From the NCBI RefSeq assembly GCF_040717535.1, contig NZ_JBFEFI010000001.1, positions 372,001 to 436,000 of the forward strand: a stretch of DNA of 64,000 nt, given 5' to 3'. This DNA comes from Thalassoglobus sp. JC818 (GTDB lineage: Bacteria > Planctomycetota > Planctomycetia > Planctomycetales > Planctomycetaceae). A program made the translations under genes and the position numbers. The notes under the pieces are model-generated. The model saw only the letters and a program-made list of their open reading frames with translations, did not search any database and was not told the DNA's origin. Below are positions 1-8,590 of this stretch, in pieces (position 1 is the first letter of the stretch; every line of letters starts with the position of its first letter).

Positions 1-938
1 AAACTTCCATCGCCTGGCGTGCACCCATACATGTCGACGATATGTTTGGGTTCGTTTGACGTGTCGATCAACTCCGGCACCGACGCTTGCATTCGAAATG
101 CCATTTCATAGGCCGCGATTTTGGCTGTCATCTCTGGATCGGCGAGGTCGCGATTCCGTAGCTCATTGATCCCATTAATGGCGTCGACTATGTCCGACTG
201 CTGCTGGCGGCCGACTCCAGGAGGATTCGACACATAGTGAACCGGGCTTCCAGTTGAGTGCATTTGCACACCCTGAAAGCGGCTTGGAAGAAATCCGGAG
301 TGCCATTGGCGCGAACTGATCGGCTGGCTTTGACCGCCGCCTTCGCTTGTCAGGACAATGAACCCTGGTAGATCCTGAGTTTCAGCCCCCAAACCGTACA
401 GCACCCATGATCCCATGGAGGGTCGGCCACTAATCACGGTGCCTGTATTAAAGAAAGTATGAGCAGGGTCGTGATTGATTTGCTCGGTGTACATCGACTT
501 AATGACACAGAGGCTGTCCGCCCACTCGCTGATGTAAGGAAAGACCGAAGAGATCTCCAGCCCGCTGTCTCCACATTTCGCAAAGGGATGCTGAGGACCG
601 AGCACTTTGAGCTCTTTGCCTTGCAATTGAGCGATCGGCTGGCCTTCCGTCAGCGATGACGGCATTCCTTCGCCATCATGCTTGGCAAGTTCAGGCTTGT
701 AGTCGAAAGTCTCAAGATGACTCGGCCCGCCAGCCATACACAAGTGAATGACGCGTTTGACTCTTGCCGGAAAATGAGCGCGATCTAAAACACCGGTCGA
801 TGGTGCTTCACTCGCTGCGTCTACGGCAGACAGACTTTGCTGATTGAGCAGAGACGCCAACGCGACCGATCCGAGACCTGTTCGACGTAAGAATGTCCGG
901 CGAGCAATCGCATCGGAGGAATTCAAAGATCTATTCAT
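1..938 (-). CDS. DUF1501 domain protein (3' end outside window)
   Basis: Reading leftwards the product begins MNRSLNSSDAIARRTFLRRT and continues through GLGSVALASLLNQQ, a twin-arginine-like export signal, then the DUF1501 body with VIHLCMAGGPSHLETFDYKP and SMYTEQINHDPAHTFFNTG. DUF1501 proteins are related to sulfatases and alkaline phosphatases, are exported, and in Planctomycetes are typically encoded next to PSD1 proteins, as here. The gene runs off the left edge, so the C-terminus is missing. An in-frame ATG at 953 is an alternative start; 938 was chosen because it puts the arginine pair near the N-terminus. It lies 60 bp downstream of the PSD1 gene on the same strand and is probably co-transcribed with it. 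The biochemical role of these pairs is not established. Confidence 0.88.
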   Translation of the reverse strand, partial: MNRSLNSSDAIARRTFLRRTGLGSVALASLLNQQSLSAVDAASEAPSTGVLDRAHFPARVKRVIHLCMAGGPSHLETFDYKPELAKHDGEGMPSSLTEGQPIAQLQGKELKVLGPQHPFAKCGDSGLEISSVFPYISEWADSLCVIKSMYTEQINHDPAHTFFNTGTVISGRPSMGSWVLYGLGAETQDLPGFIVLTSEGGGQSQPISSRQWHSGFLPSRFQGVQMHSTGSPVHYVSNPPGVGRQQQSDIVDAINGINELRNRDLADPEMTAKIAAYEMAFRMQASVPELIDTSNEPKHIVDMYGCTPGDGS

Positions 939-998
939 GATAAGCTTCAACATGAGTTCGCTGTGATACTGTTCAAAGTCAACTTTCTGTTTGCCGAC

Positions 999-3983
999 TC
1001 AGTATCTCGTGATTGTCTCTTTCAGATTCAGGACGACTCGGGCTACGCTCGTCCAGGCAGCCAATTCAACGGGATCGAGGGTTTCGAATTCTTGCACAGT
1101 GAGTGATGCCACCAACGCATTGGCTTCTTCTGGGTTCCGCTGAAAATACTCCAGGTGCTTCTGCTGGAGGTCGAGAAGAATTGCCGAGACGGCTGGGTCC
1201 GGATGTCGAGATGTGACCACGCGGTACACCCATTCGATCTGGTCTTCTGTGTCGTCACCAGCTTCCGTCATTGTTCTGGCTGCAAGTGCACAAGCTGTTT
1301 CAACAAACGATGGATCATTGAGAAGGGTCAACGCTTGAATCGGCGTATTCGACCTTGCACGCTGAGCAGTGCACTCTTCTCGGCTGGGTGCGTCGAAGGC
1401 TTTCAACATCGGGTGCAGAAACGTACGCTGCCAGTGTGTGTAGACGCCGCGTCGATACTGGTCGCTTCCCGTATCTGGTTCATACTCGCGACGAGGAAAA
1501 TTCAGTTGCGCGTAGTAACCTGCTGGTTGATAGGGTTTCACACTCCGGCCGCCGACTTCCTCAACGAGTAATCCGCTCGTCATCAAGGCCGTATCACGAA
1601 TCATTTCCGCTGGAATTCTGAAACGACCTTGCCGAGCGAACAATTCATTGTAGGGGTCTTCTTCTGCAAGCTGTGGCGTTGGTGTTGAAGACCGTTGATA
1701 AGCCTCACTGAGTGCAATCATCTTCATGATGTGCTTGATGTCCCAACCAGACTTCACAAACTCGATGGCTAGCCAGTCGAGAAGTTCGGGATGCGAAGGG
1801 AATGTGCCTTGTCCCCCGAAGTCATCAACGGACGAACAGATTCCTCGGCCAAACATCAAATACCACAAGCGATTGACCATGGTTCGCGACGTCATCACGT
1901 TATCGGGCTCACAAAGCCAGTTCGCAAGATCGAGTCGAGTCGCCCGGCGACCATCTGTCTCAAGTTCCCCCAGGAAAGCTGGAATCGCTGGCGAGACAAC
2001 TTCTCCTGAGTCATCCATCCAGTTACCTCGTGCCAGCACGCGAATCATCCGCGGCTGAACCGATTTACTGACAACCGTTGAGGTGCTTGCCTCCTCGATT
2101 TGAGTCCGTTGATCTTTCAAATCTTGAACGGACTCTCGAAGAGCAACCATTCTCGCCTCGTTGTCGAGATAATATTCTTTGACCTCCGTCGTCTGTTCAG
2201 TGCTCCGATCAGCCGGTGGAGTTCGCAATGCGCTGGCAATGTGAGCCGGGATTCCGTCTTCCGTTAGCCAACCACTCTTGTCCCAGTAAGCAAGTCCACC
2301 AAACTGAACGAAGGCCATGCCATTCACTTTCGCACCTTCTTCAAGGCCGACGTCAGCTGCGGCAAACTCAAGTCGAATCCATTTCCCAGCCTCTGGGAGG
2401 TTCCCCTGTCGGCGATAGCCGTTCCAATCTTCAGCCTTGCGACCAAATCGGATTTCGTCGCTTCCCCAGACGGCTCTTTGGTCCCAGTCCCCGTCGTTCA
2501 ACTGCAACATCAATGCAGTCGGTGGATTATCGGGATCGAGATAAACCCACGCATAGAACTTTGTCATCGGCTCAACAGAGATCGGCTTGGCTGCGTCTGA
2601 GAAAAAATGCTGCACAAGTCCCGTCGCTGCTTGTCGTCTCGACTTTTCACCGCTGAAGACGTTGGTGCCTACAAAGTCCCAAGTACCGTTGCTTGATCCG
2701 CCAGTATCCTGCGAGTCATCGATCCAAGTGAACTCCTTCTCACTCTTTTCATCGAGTTTCGATTCCAACGACGATTCCCAATCGTCCTGACTTTTCAGTA
2801 CCTCCGCCGTCAACGTCGGAATCTGCGACTGCAGTTGCTCGACCTGGCTGGAGAGTTCGGCCATTTGTGCCCGTTGTGCCTCAGTCGGCACATGCATCAT
2901 GGGGGGCCGGTGTCCTCGTCCTCCGTAAACCCCGACTTCTTCCAGATCGGCAAAGAATGCCCCGAACGAGTAGAAATCGCGAGCCGTGAACGGATCGAAC
3001 TTGTGGTCATGGCATTGTGCACAACCCATCGTGGCAGACATAAACACCTGCGATACGTTCCGGACACGATCAGCAAAGTAGATCGCGAGATACTCCTTCG
3101 CTTGAGATCCTCCTTCTTCCGTCGTTTGATTGAGTCGATTGTAGCCCGACGCGATCAACTGATCTGTCGTGGGATTCGGCAGTAAGTCTCCAGCGAGTTG
3201 TTCTCGGATAAAACGGTCGTAGGGCATGTTGGAATTGAATGCCTCGATGACGTAATCACGATAGGGCGATTGCGAGACGTCCTGATCTCCGTGATATCCA
3301 ACTGTGTCGGCGTATCGAACGAGATCCAGCCAATAGACAGCCATTCGCTCGCCGAATCGGGGCGATTCCAGCAAGCGGTCGATGAGTTGTGCATATGCCG
3401 TCTCGCTGTGATCATTGAGAAACGCGTCAACGTCATCAGGAGTCGGTGGCAATCCGGTCAGATCGAAGTAAACCCGTCTCAATAATGTGATCGGATCACC
3501 CGGCGGAGTCGGAAGGACGTTTGCCTCTTCGAATCGCTGATTGACGAAGTGATCGATCACATTTTGACCGGGAGTCTCAGTGATTTCCGGTCGCCGCATC
3601 GGGACGTAGGCCCAATGTGGTTCGTAGACAGCTCCCTCAGCAATCCATCGCAGCAATAGAGATCGTTCGGTTTCACTGAGCGGTTTATGCGATTCCTCAG
3701 GTGGCATCACTTCGAACGGGTCATCGGAAGAAATTCTTCGAACCAACTCACTCGCTGAGATGTCCCCAGGCTCGATGGCCCCCGCCTCGATTGCCTGGTC
3801 TCTGAGGTCCAATCGCAAATCGCCTTGAACTTCTTTCGCGTCAGGTCCGTGACAGGCAAAACACTTGTCAGTCAGAATCGGACGGATGTCTCTGTTGAAA
3901 CGTATTTCCCGATCGGCGGCAAAAGTGTTGGTTGCGATCAGACAAAGAGCTGCAAAGGACAGGTACTGGCTTTTCATCTTCAT
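999..3983 (-). CDS. PSD1 / planctomycete cytochrome c domain protein (DUF1549, DUF1553)
   Basis: A 994-residue exported protein. It starts with a Sec signal (about residues 1-22, ending TFAA) followed by a planctomycete cytochrome c motif CFACH near residue 42. A DUF1549 region (about 130-330) contains VYFDLTGLPPTPDDV and a second CAQCH motif with DHKFDPF. A middle beta-rich insert (about 420-590) resembles a concanavalin or LamG-like carbohydrate-binding module. The C-terminal DUF1553 region shows NRLWYLMFGRGI and RARSNTPIQALTLLNDP. Family members are predicted haem-binding periplasmic proteins associated with sulfatase and polysaccharide gene sets. The pairing with the DUF1501 gene downstream and the divergent sulfatase upstream is the usual planctomycete arrangement. 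Substrate unknown. Confidence 0.93.
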   Translation of the reverse strand: MKMKSQYLSFAALCLIATNTFAADREIRFNRDIRPILTDKCFACHGPDAKEVQGDLRLDLRDQAIEAGAIEPGDISASELVRRISSDDPFEVMPPEESHKPLSETERSLLLRWIAEGAVYEPHWAYVPMRRPEITETPGQNVIDHFVNQRFEEANVLPTPPGDPITLLRRVYFDLTGLPPTPDDVDAFLNDHSETAYAQLIDRLLESPRFGERMAVYWLDLVRYADTVGYHGDQDVSQSPYRDYVIEAFNSNMPYDRFIREQLAGDLLPNPTTDQLIASGYNRLNQTTEEGGSQAKEYLAIYFADRVRNVSQVFMSATMGCAQCHDHKFDPFTARDFYSFGAFFADLEEVGVYGGRGHRPPMMHVPTEAQRAQMAELSSQVEQLQSQIPTLTAEVLKSQDDWESSLESKLDEKSEKEFTWIDDSQDTGGSSNGTWDFVGTNVFSGEKSRRQAATGLVQHFFSDAAKPISVEPMTKFYAWVYLDPDNPPTALMLQLNDGDWDQRAVWGSDEIRFGRKAEDWNGYRRQGNLPEAGKWIRLEFAAADVGLEEGAKVNGMAFVQFGGLAYWDKSGWLTEDGIPAHIASALRTPPADRSTEQTTEVKEYYLDNEARMVALRESVQDLKDQRTQIEEASTSTVVSKSVQPRMIRVLARGNWMDDSGEVVSPAIPAFLGELETDGRRATRLDLANWLCEPDNVMTSRTMVNRLWYLMFGRGICSSVDDFGGQGTFPSHPELLDWLAIEFVKSGWDIKHIMKMIALSEAYQRSSTPTPQLAEEDPYNELFARQGRFRIPAEMIRDTALMTSGLLVEEVGGRSVKPYQPAGYYAQLNFPRREYEPDTGSDQYRRGVYTHWQRTFLHPMLKAFDAPSREECTAQRARSNTPIQALTLLNDPSFVETACALAARTMTEAGDDTEDQIEWVYRVVTSRHPDPAVSAILLDLQQKHLEYFQRNPEEANALVASLTVQEFETLDPVELAAWTSVARVVLNLKETITRY

Positions 3984-4280
3984 TCTGAACTAGAGATTCT
4001 CGTGAAGTCGCATCATGGATCAACACTTCACTCTACTGTCCGCTGGGAAAGAAGAGAAGTAAGCGCACTGCTTCTGCTACTCTCGGGCAGCTCTGGAGAG
4101 GAGCTCTGTACTCCCGGCTCGAAATCCGCTCTCTGAGACCACACCGGTTTCGCCGCGATGTTGTGCATCGCATTTGAAAGGATTAGGTTCAGTGTGTGAT
4201 TCCTGTTTGATCGTCGATCAGATGCCTCAAGCGGGAAGTGACTCGATGTTCCTCGATCGCGCATCAATGAGAAGAACACC
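3984..4280. promoter_or_regulatory. Divergent intergenic region between PSD1 and sulfatase genes
   Basis: These 297 bp separate two divergently transcribed genes and must hold both promoters. No convincing -35/-10 pair or operator was identified by eye. No coding sequence is supported. Confidence 0.4.
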
Positions 4281-5864
4281 ATGAAGATTCGCACTCTGCT
4301 TCTAATGTCGCTGCTTTCTATCATCACCCTGGTTTGCGGGCAGAGCAGGGGATGGAGCGCTGATCAGCCCAACATTCTCTTCATCATTGCAGACGATGCC
4401 TCTCGCGACAGCTTTGGAGCTTACGGAGCAAACTACGTCAAGACGCCGAATTTCGATCGCATCGCCAGTGAGGGTGTGCTCTTCAGCCAAGCTTATAACT
4501 GCAATCCAAAATGCTCACCAGCACGTGCTTGTCTCCTAACAGGCCGCTACTCTTGGCAGCTGGAAGAAGCCTGTAATCACCAACCTTTCCTCTCGGAGAA
4601 ATGGCAGTTTTATCCATGGATTCTCAAGGAACAGGCAGGCTACTCCATTGGATATACAGGGAAGGGCTGGGGACCGGGTATTTGGCAAGGGAATGTCGCT
4701 GGCAAGGCGAATACAGATAATCCTGCCGGCCCAGCATGGAACAAGATTTCTGCAAAGCCTCCCTACAAGGGCATATCGAATATTGATTACGCCGCCAACT
4801 TCACCGCCTTTCTCGATAGTCTCGACGACGATGCCCCATTCTGTTTCTGGCTCGGGACAAAGGAACCACACCGCGGTTACGAGTTAGACAGTTGGAAGCG
4901 AGATGGTCGTGATCTTTCGGAAGTCACCGTCCCCGATTATTTCCCTGATACAGAAACGATCCGAGGTGACCTTGCTGACTACGCAATCGAAGTTGAATGG
5001 TTTGATACGCATATCGGACGCGCACTTGAAGAGTTGCAGCGTCGTGGTCGGCTTGAAAACACTCTGATCATCGCCACGTCGGACCACGGCATGCCGTTTC
5101 CGCGAGTGAAAGGGCAAATCTACGACGATGGATTCCATGTTCCATTCGCAGTTCGGTGGGGAGACCGTGTGAAAGCTGGCCGAACCGTGACAGATTTCAT
5201 CACGTTTCCGGATGTCGCCCCGACGATTCTCGAAGTTGCCGGAGTCGCTGCTCCAGATCAAGTGACCGGTCAGAGCTTTTTGCCTCAGCTACTTTCGGAA
5301 GAATCCGGACGCATCGACCCTGAGCGCAACTACACGTTGCTTGGAAAAGAACGCCATGACATCGGACGGACAGACGGAGAACTCCTGTCAGTCGGGTATC
5401 CCTCCCGAGCAATCCGCACGGACGACTGGCTTTATGTCCGAAATTTTAAGCCGCAAAGGTGGCCAGTTGGAGATCCGCAATTTGGTTTCCTTAACTGCGA
5501 TGGTTCCCCAACGAAGAGCTATCTGACCGGACTCACAGTTGGTCACGAGCACTATCATTTCTTCGAACTTGCTTTCGGAAAACGCCCCGAGCAAGAGCTG
5601 TATGCAATCGAGGCTGACCCGGACTGCGTGAAGAACTTGGCCGTCGATCCTCAACACGTCGCAATCGTTGAACAGCTGTGGAACCAATTGCAGGAAAAAC
5701 TCGAAGCACAGGGCGACCCACGCATCAACGGGAACGGCGAGATCTTCGATTTCTATCCCAACCGATCCATCGAGCGGCAACAGCAACTCTACAAGCGCCC
5801 CGACTGGAACCCAGTTGAAGAATTCGAACGCCGATATGGCTCCGGTTCCGTCGGCCTCAAATAG
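4281..5864 (+). CDS. Sulfatase (N-sulfoglucosamine sulfohydrolase-like)
   Basis: A 527-residue type I sulfatase. A signal peptide covers about residues 1-27 (hydrophobic LLLMSLLSIITLVCG). The metal-binding start PNILFIIADDASRDSFGAYG and the sulfatase signature C78-S-P-A-R82 followed by ACLLTGRY are intact. Cys78 is the residue normally converted to formylglycine, which needs a separate maturase not in this window. Further metal and active-site stretches are ATSDHGMPFPRVKG and LGTKEPHRGY. The overall layout resembles heparan N-sulfatase (SGSH)-type enzymes, which hydrolyse N-linked or O-linked sulfate on glycans, but the natural substrate cannot be read from sequence. It is divergent from the PSD1 gene, and the three left-flank genes look like chromosomal background outside the secretion locus. 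Confidence 0.92.
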   Translation: MKIRTLLLMSLLSIITLVCGQSRGWSADQPNILFIIADDASRDSFGAYGANYVKTPNFDRIASEGVLFSQAYNCNPKCSPARACLLTGRYSWQLEEACNHQPFLSEKWQFYPWILKEQAGYSIGYTGKGWGPGIWQGNVAGKANTDNPAGPAWNKISAKPPYKGISNIDYAANFTAFLDSLDDDAPFCFWLGTKEPHRGYELDSWKRDGRDLSEVTVPDYFPDTETIRGDLADYAIEVEWFDTHIGRALEELQRRGRLENTLIIATSDHGMPFPRVKGQIYDDGFHVPFAVRWGDRVKAGRTVTDFITFPDVAPTILEVAGVAAPDQVTGQSFLPQLLSEESGRIDPERNYTLLGKERHDIGRTDGELLSVGYPSRAIRTDDWLYVRNFKPQRWPVGDPQFGFLNCDGSPTKSYLTGLTVGHEHYHFFELAFGKRPEQELYAIEADPDCVKNLAVDPQHVAIVEQLWNQLQEKLEAQGDPRINGNGEIFDFYPNRSIERQQQLYKRPDWNPVEEFERRYGSGSVGLK

Positions 5865-5905
5865 TTTCCTCCTTGCTTCATCATCAGTCACGCTGGAGGG
5901 CTTCC

Positions 5906-6442
5906 ATGAATCGTCGAATTTCAGCGTTTTCGGTGATTCTTTCGGTCTTCACTCTGATTGCTCAATCACAAGAAGAAATTCTTGCTCAAGGAGTACAAGG
6001 CACAACTGTTGCACCTGCAGAGTCCAATGTGAACGCAGATGAGATTATCAATGGCAGTTGTGTGATTGTGGGTTTGCTGGAGAAGCCACTCGGGAGCATA
6101 TTGTCAGTCAGTGGGAATTGGCGAGAAACGGAAAACAAGCCTGCGATCATCACCAAGGAAACGCTTCAACCAGTGCTTGTTATCGACGTTGTGAATTCGA
6201 GAAAACTCGACAAGCCCGTCATCTTCCACAAATGGCAAGTGGAGATGGCATTCATTCCTGGCAAGGAGATAAACTCAACAGGAAGAGTAACATATACCGG
6301 GTTCGAAATTCTAAAGTGGAGAGGTGCCCCTTTCAGAGAAGAGCAACCACACCAACAAAGTTTCAAGAGTGGGTTTGTCAGCTGCTTCCAGATTCTAGAG
6401 ACGGAAGGCAGCGAAAACAGTCATCTTGAAACGAACCGATGA
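5906..6442 (+). CDS. Hypothetical exported protein
   Basis: A 178-residue product starting at the ATG at 5906, which has a GGAGGG ribosome binding site 5 bases upstream; an upstream in-frame start at 5873 lacks one. The first 34 residues (MNRRISAFSVILSVFTLIAQ onwards, ending ILAQG) look like a cleavable signal peptide. The rest contains SCVIVGLLEKPLGSIL and FHKWQVEMAFIPGKE and is predicted beta-rich. I do not recognise the family. It follows the sulfatase by 41 bp on the same strand and may be its operon partner. Confidence 0.7.
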   Translation: MNRRISAFSVILSVFTLIAQSQEEILAQGVQGTTVAPAESNVNADEIINGSCVIVGLLEKPLGSILSVSGNWRETENKPAIITKETLQPVLVIDVVNSRKLDKPVIFHKWQVEMAFIPGKEINSTGRVTYTGFEILKWRGAPFREEQPHQQSFKSGFVSCFQILETEGSENSHLETNR

Positions 6443-6722
6443 TCGGCAATACGTAGATATCCTGCGATAACCTATGCGTTTCGTTCGAGATCACCGGCTA
6501 TTCAGAGCAATCATTCAATTTTGCTTACGAAAAACAGGAACACGACCGCACAGGCGGTTGATGGCAATAGAGACATGAATCGCTTTGAATACGCCGAGGT
6601 AGTGAAAAGGACTGACTCACTGGTGAGGACTGTAGCACCATGCAGTCAGCTTCGATTGAGGTCCAATGTGGGATTCTTCACACAGAGGGTGTGACGATAA
6701 TTAAGAGTGGGGGATCCGATCG

Positions 6723-7208
6723 ATGGGAAACATCCGAATCAATTCATCCAAAGCACCTTCAATCCAATCCATCGAGGCAGTCGAGATCTATTTCGCCACC
6801 GAACTACCCGATTCCTATCGGAAGTTCATCATGCAACATGATGGGGCAAGACCGGAAACATGTGTGTTCCGGGCCGACAATGGGGAAATAGCAACTGGAG
6901 TCAATCAGTTCATCCCAATCAAAGATGTCCTTGGCGAACGGAGTAACGTCGCAAGTATTCTAAGTCGATCTTTTCCAATCGCTGACGATGGGTGTGGCAA
7001 TTACGTCACAATGGATATCGACTCGAGCCGAGTCGACTTTTGGGATCACGAAAGTAACCTGATCAAAACAGTTGCCGAAACGTTTACGGATTTCCTCAAC
7101 GGCTTAGTGCCGTTCAAAGTAAAGCTTCATCCGGGACAAGTGAAGCGTGTTTGGATCGACCCCGCTTTTCTTGAAGAGTTAGAGGCGATCAAGAAGAAAG
7201 AACAGTAG
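6723..7208 (+). CDS. SMI1/KNR4 (SUKH) family protein
   Basis: 161 residues with the SUKH signature: SIEAVEIYFATELPDSYRKF IM near the start, then FIPIKDVL, and FPIADDGCGNYVTMDID followed by VDFWDHE. SUKH proteins are small soluble proteins. In bacteria many are immunity proteins against polymorphic toxins, while others are stand-alone housekeeping proteins. The start has a G-rich SD (GGGGG, about 6710). No toxin gene is adjacent, so this may be an orphan. It lies between the sulfatase flank and the first secretion-related gene. Confidence 0.8.
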   Translation: MGNIRINSSKAPSIQSIEAVEIYFATELPDSYRKFIMQHDGARPETCVFRADNGEIATGVNQFIPIKDVLGERSNVASILSRSFPIADDGCGNYVTMDIDSSRVDFWDHESNLIKTVAETFTDFLNGLVPFKVKLHPGQVKRVWIDPAFLEELEAIKKKEQ

Positions 7209-7537
7209 TGGTGCTGTATCACTATTCGAACCACCTCTGGGATCCGAGATGAGAATAAGCAAGAACGTCGAGCCGTGCTCGCATGTGAAGAGATCCAAAG
7301 AGTTTAGCCAGTAACAATTCACTCAATGTTTGGTTTTTCGAGGATATCTCAAAACTACTCGTCAAGGCGTTGCTGAAACTCTCAAGGTGCGTGAAGGGTG
7401 GCAAGAGCCTCTCCAACTGCAGCGGAGTGTACCGACCAACTGTTTGCATGGACATTTTCTTTGCCGATCGACAGTCAATCGTTCCTCTAACGTCAGAAAA
7501 TGGTGAGGGCACTGGAATAAAAGACCAGTCGATTCGA
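7209..7537. other. Intergenic, no supported gene
   Basis: This 329-bp stretch lies between the SUKH gene and the stop of the minus-strand TPR chaperone (convergent). A 96-codon minus-strand frame begins with GTG at 7512, but it has no ribosome binding site and no recognisable domain. No clear terminator hairpin was seen. Confidence 0.3.
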
Positions 7538-8251
7538 TCAATGGGATTGCGACTGATGCTTACTCGCGAATTCGATTTCGTCCAAGAGCGACGTCATGTT
7601 GTCGAACAATTCGACATCGTAATTCGAAAGCTGGCGGGGCTGCTTCTGGAAGACGGCAACGCTTCTTTCCAGAAGTTGCCTGGCTCTTTCGAGCCTACCG
7701 GCTTCAAAAAGTGAGTCCGCAGCGAAATACGCGAGCTCTGGTTGTTCCCAGCTTTCAGTCAGAATCTCGTAGAATTGTGCTGCTTTCTGAACGCCCGATG
7801 TCTGCCAAATAGCTGTCCCGAAGCCGATATAGCATCGCGGATCAGTGGGACGAAGAGTGACAAGCACCGAAAGCATTGCAGCCCCGGTTTCACTTCTCCC
7901 ATCTTGAATTTCTTGTATTCCCTGAGACAACAGGCAGTCGAATTCTCCATCGCTCAACGAATCGGAGCCTGTAGCTGTTGCCGACGAAGACTCGCTCGGA
8001 CGATCGGTTTGTTGAGCACGAGCCGATCGCAGCTTCTTCATGGCTTGAGCATCTACAAGACGCTCAAAGGCTCTCAGGCCCTGTTCATAATTCTCCTGAT
8101 AGGTCTCAGTGGCCTGCTTTAACAGAGACTTCAGTTCTTGGCGATTGAGAACTGCTTGCAGAGTCGAGTGATTCGCGACCAGTCCGCTCCTTTCGCTTTG
8201 AGAAACGACATCGTCGATGATTTCATCACCAAGCTGAGGAGAAGTGATCAT
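7538..8251 (-). CDS. SycD/LcrH-like TPR chaperone (class II, T3SS)
   Basis: About 237 residues. The C-terminal half is a TPR block: LLSQGIQEIQDGRSETGAAM, then VTLRPTDPRCYIGFGTAIWQ, then YFAADSLFEAGRLERARQLL. This is the layout of SycD/LcrH/IpgC class II chaperones, which keep the two hydrophobic translocators of an injectisome soluble in the cytoplasm. The N-terminal 110 residues are longer than in typical SycD (about 165 residues in total) and carry a Ser-rich linker. The start is uncertain: ATG at 8251 is used here, and an in-frame GTG lies at 8308; neither has a clear SD. It is divergent from the two-helix membrane protein at 8591, a plausible client. Confidence 0.7.
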   Translation of the reverse strand: MITSPQLGDEIIDDVVSQSERSGLVANHSTLQAVLNRQELKSLLKQATETYQENYEQGLRAFERLVDAQAMKKLRSARAQQTDRPSESSSATATGSDSLSDGEFDCLLSQGIQEIQDGRSETGAAMLSVLVTLRPTDPRCYIGFGTAIWQTSGVQKAAQFYEILTESWEQPELAYFAADSLFEAGRLERARQLLERSVAVFQKQPRQLSNYDVELFDNMTSLLDEIEFASKHQSQSH

Positions 8252-8590
8252 GGAATCCGCACTATTGGTTGAGCAAGTTGAGGAAAAGGTCTTCACTGAT
8301 ATGAGCACGATCTCGATACGAGAACGGCGGAATCTTCTCTCTCTTGCAGTAAGCCAGGAGGTTTCAATTGTTTCAGTCGAATTCCCTTCCGAACTTTGCC
8401 GGTCTCGTCAGGTGTCGCAAAACGAGATTACCGGCAGTAGAAATGACGTTCGAACGTCTGGAAGCCTGCAAGAATTCCGCTGAACGAGCGTTCAATGAGT
8501 GTCTGTACGGAAAAACCAACCACTCAATTCGCTCGGCAATTCGGCCACTTTCGATCTCGATTTGCAGCAGATCTCGCAGGAGAAGTTCTG

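Noticed and set aside
7222-7512. 96-codon minus-strand frame next to the SUKH gene
   Set aside because: GTG start without SD, no recognisable domain; most likely chance.
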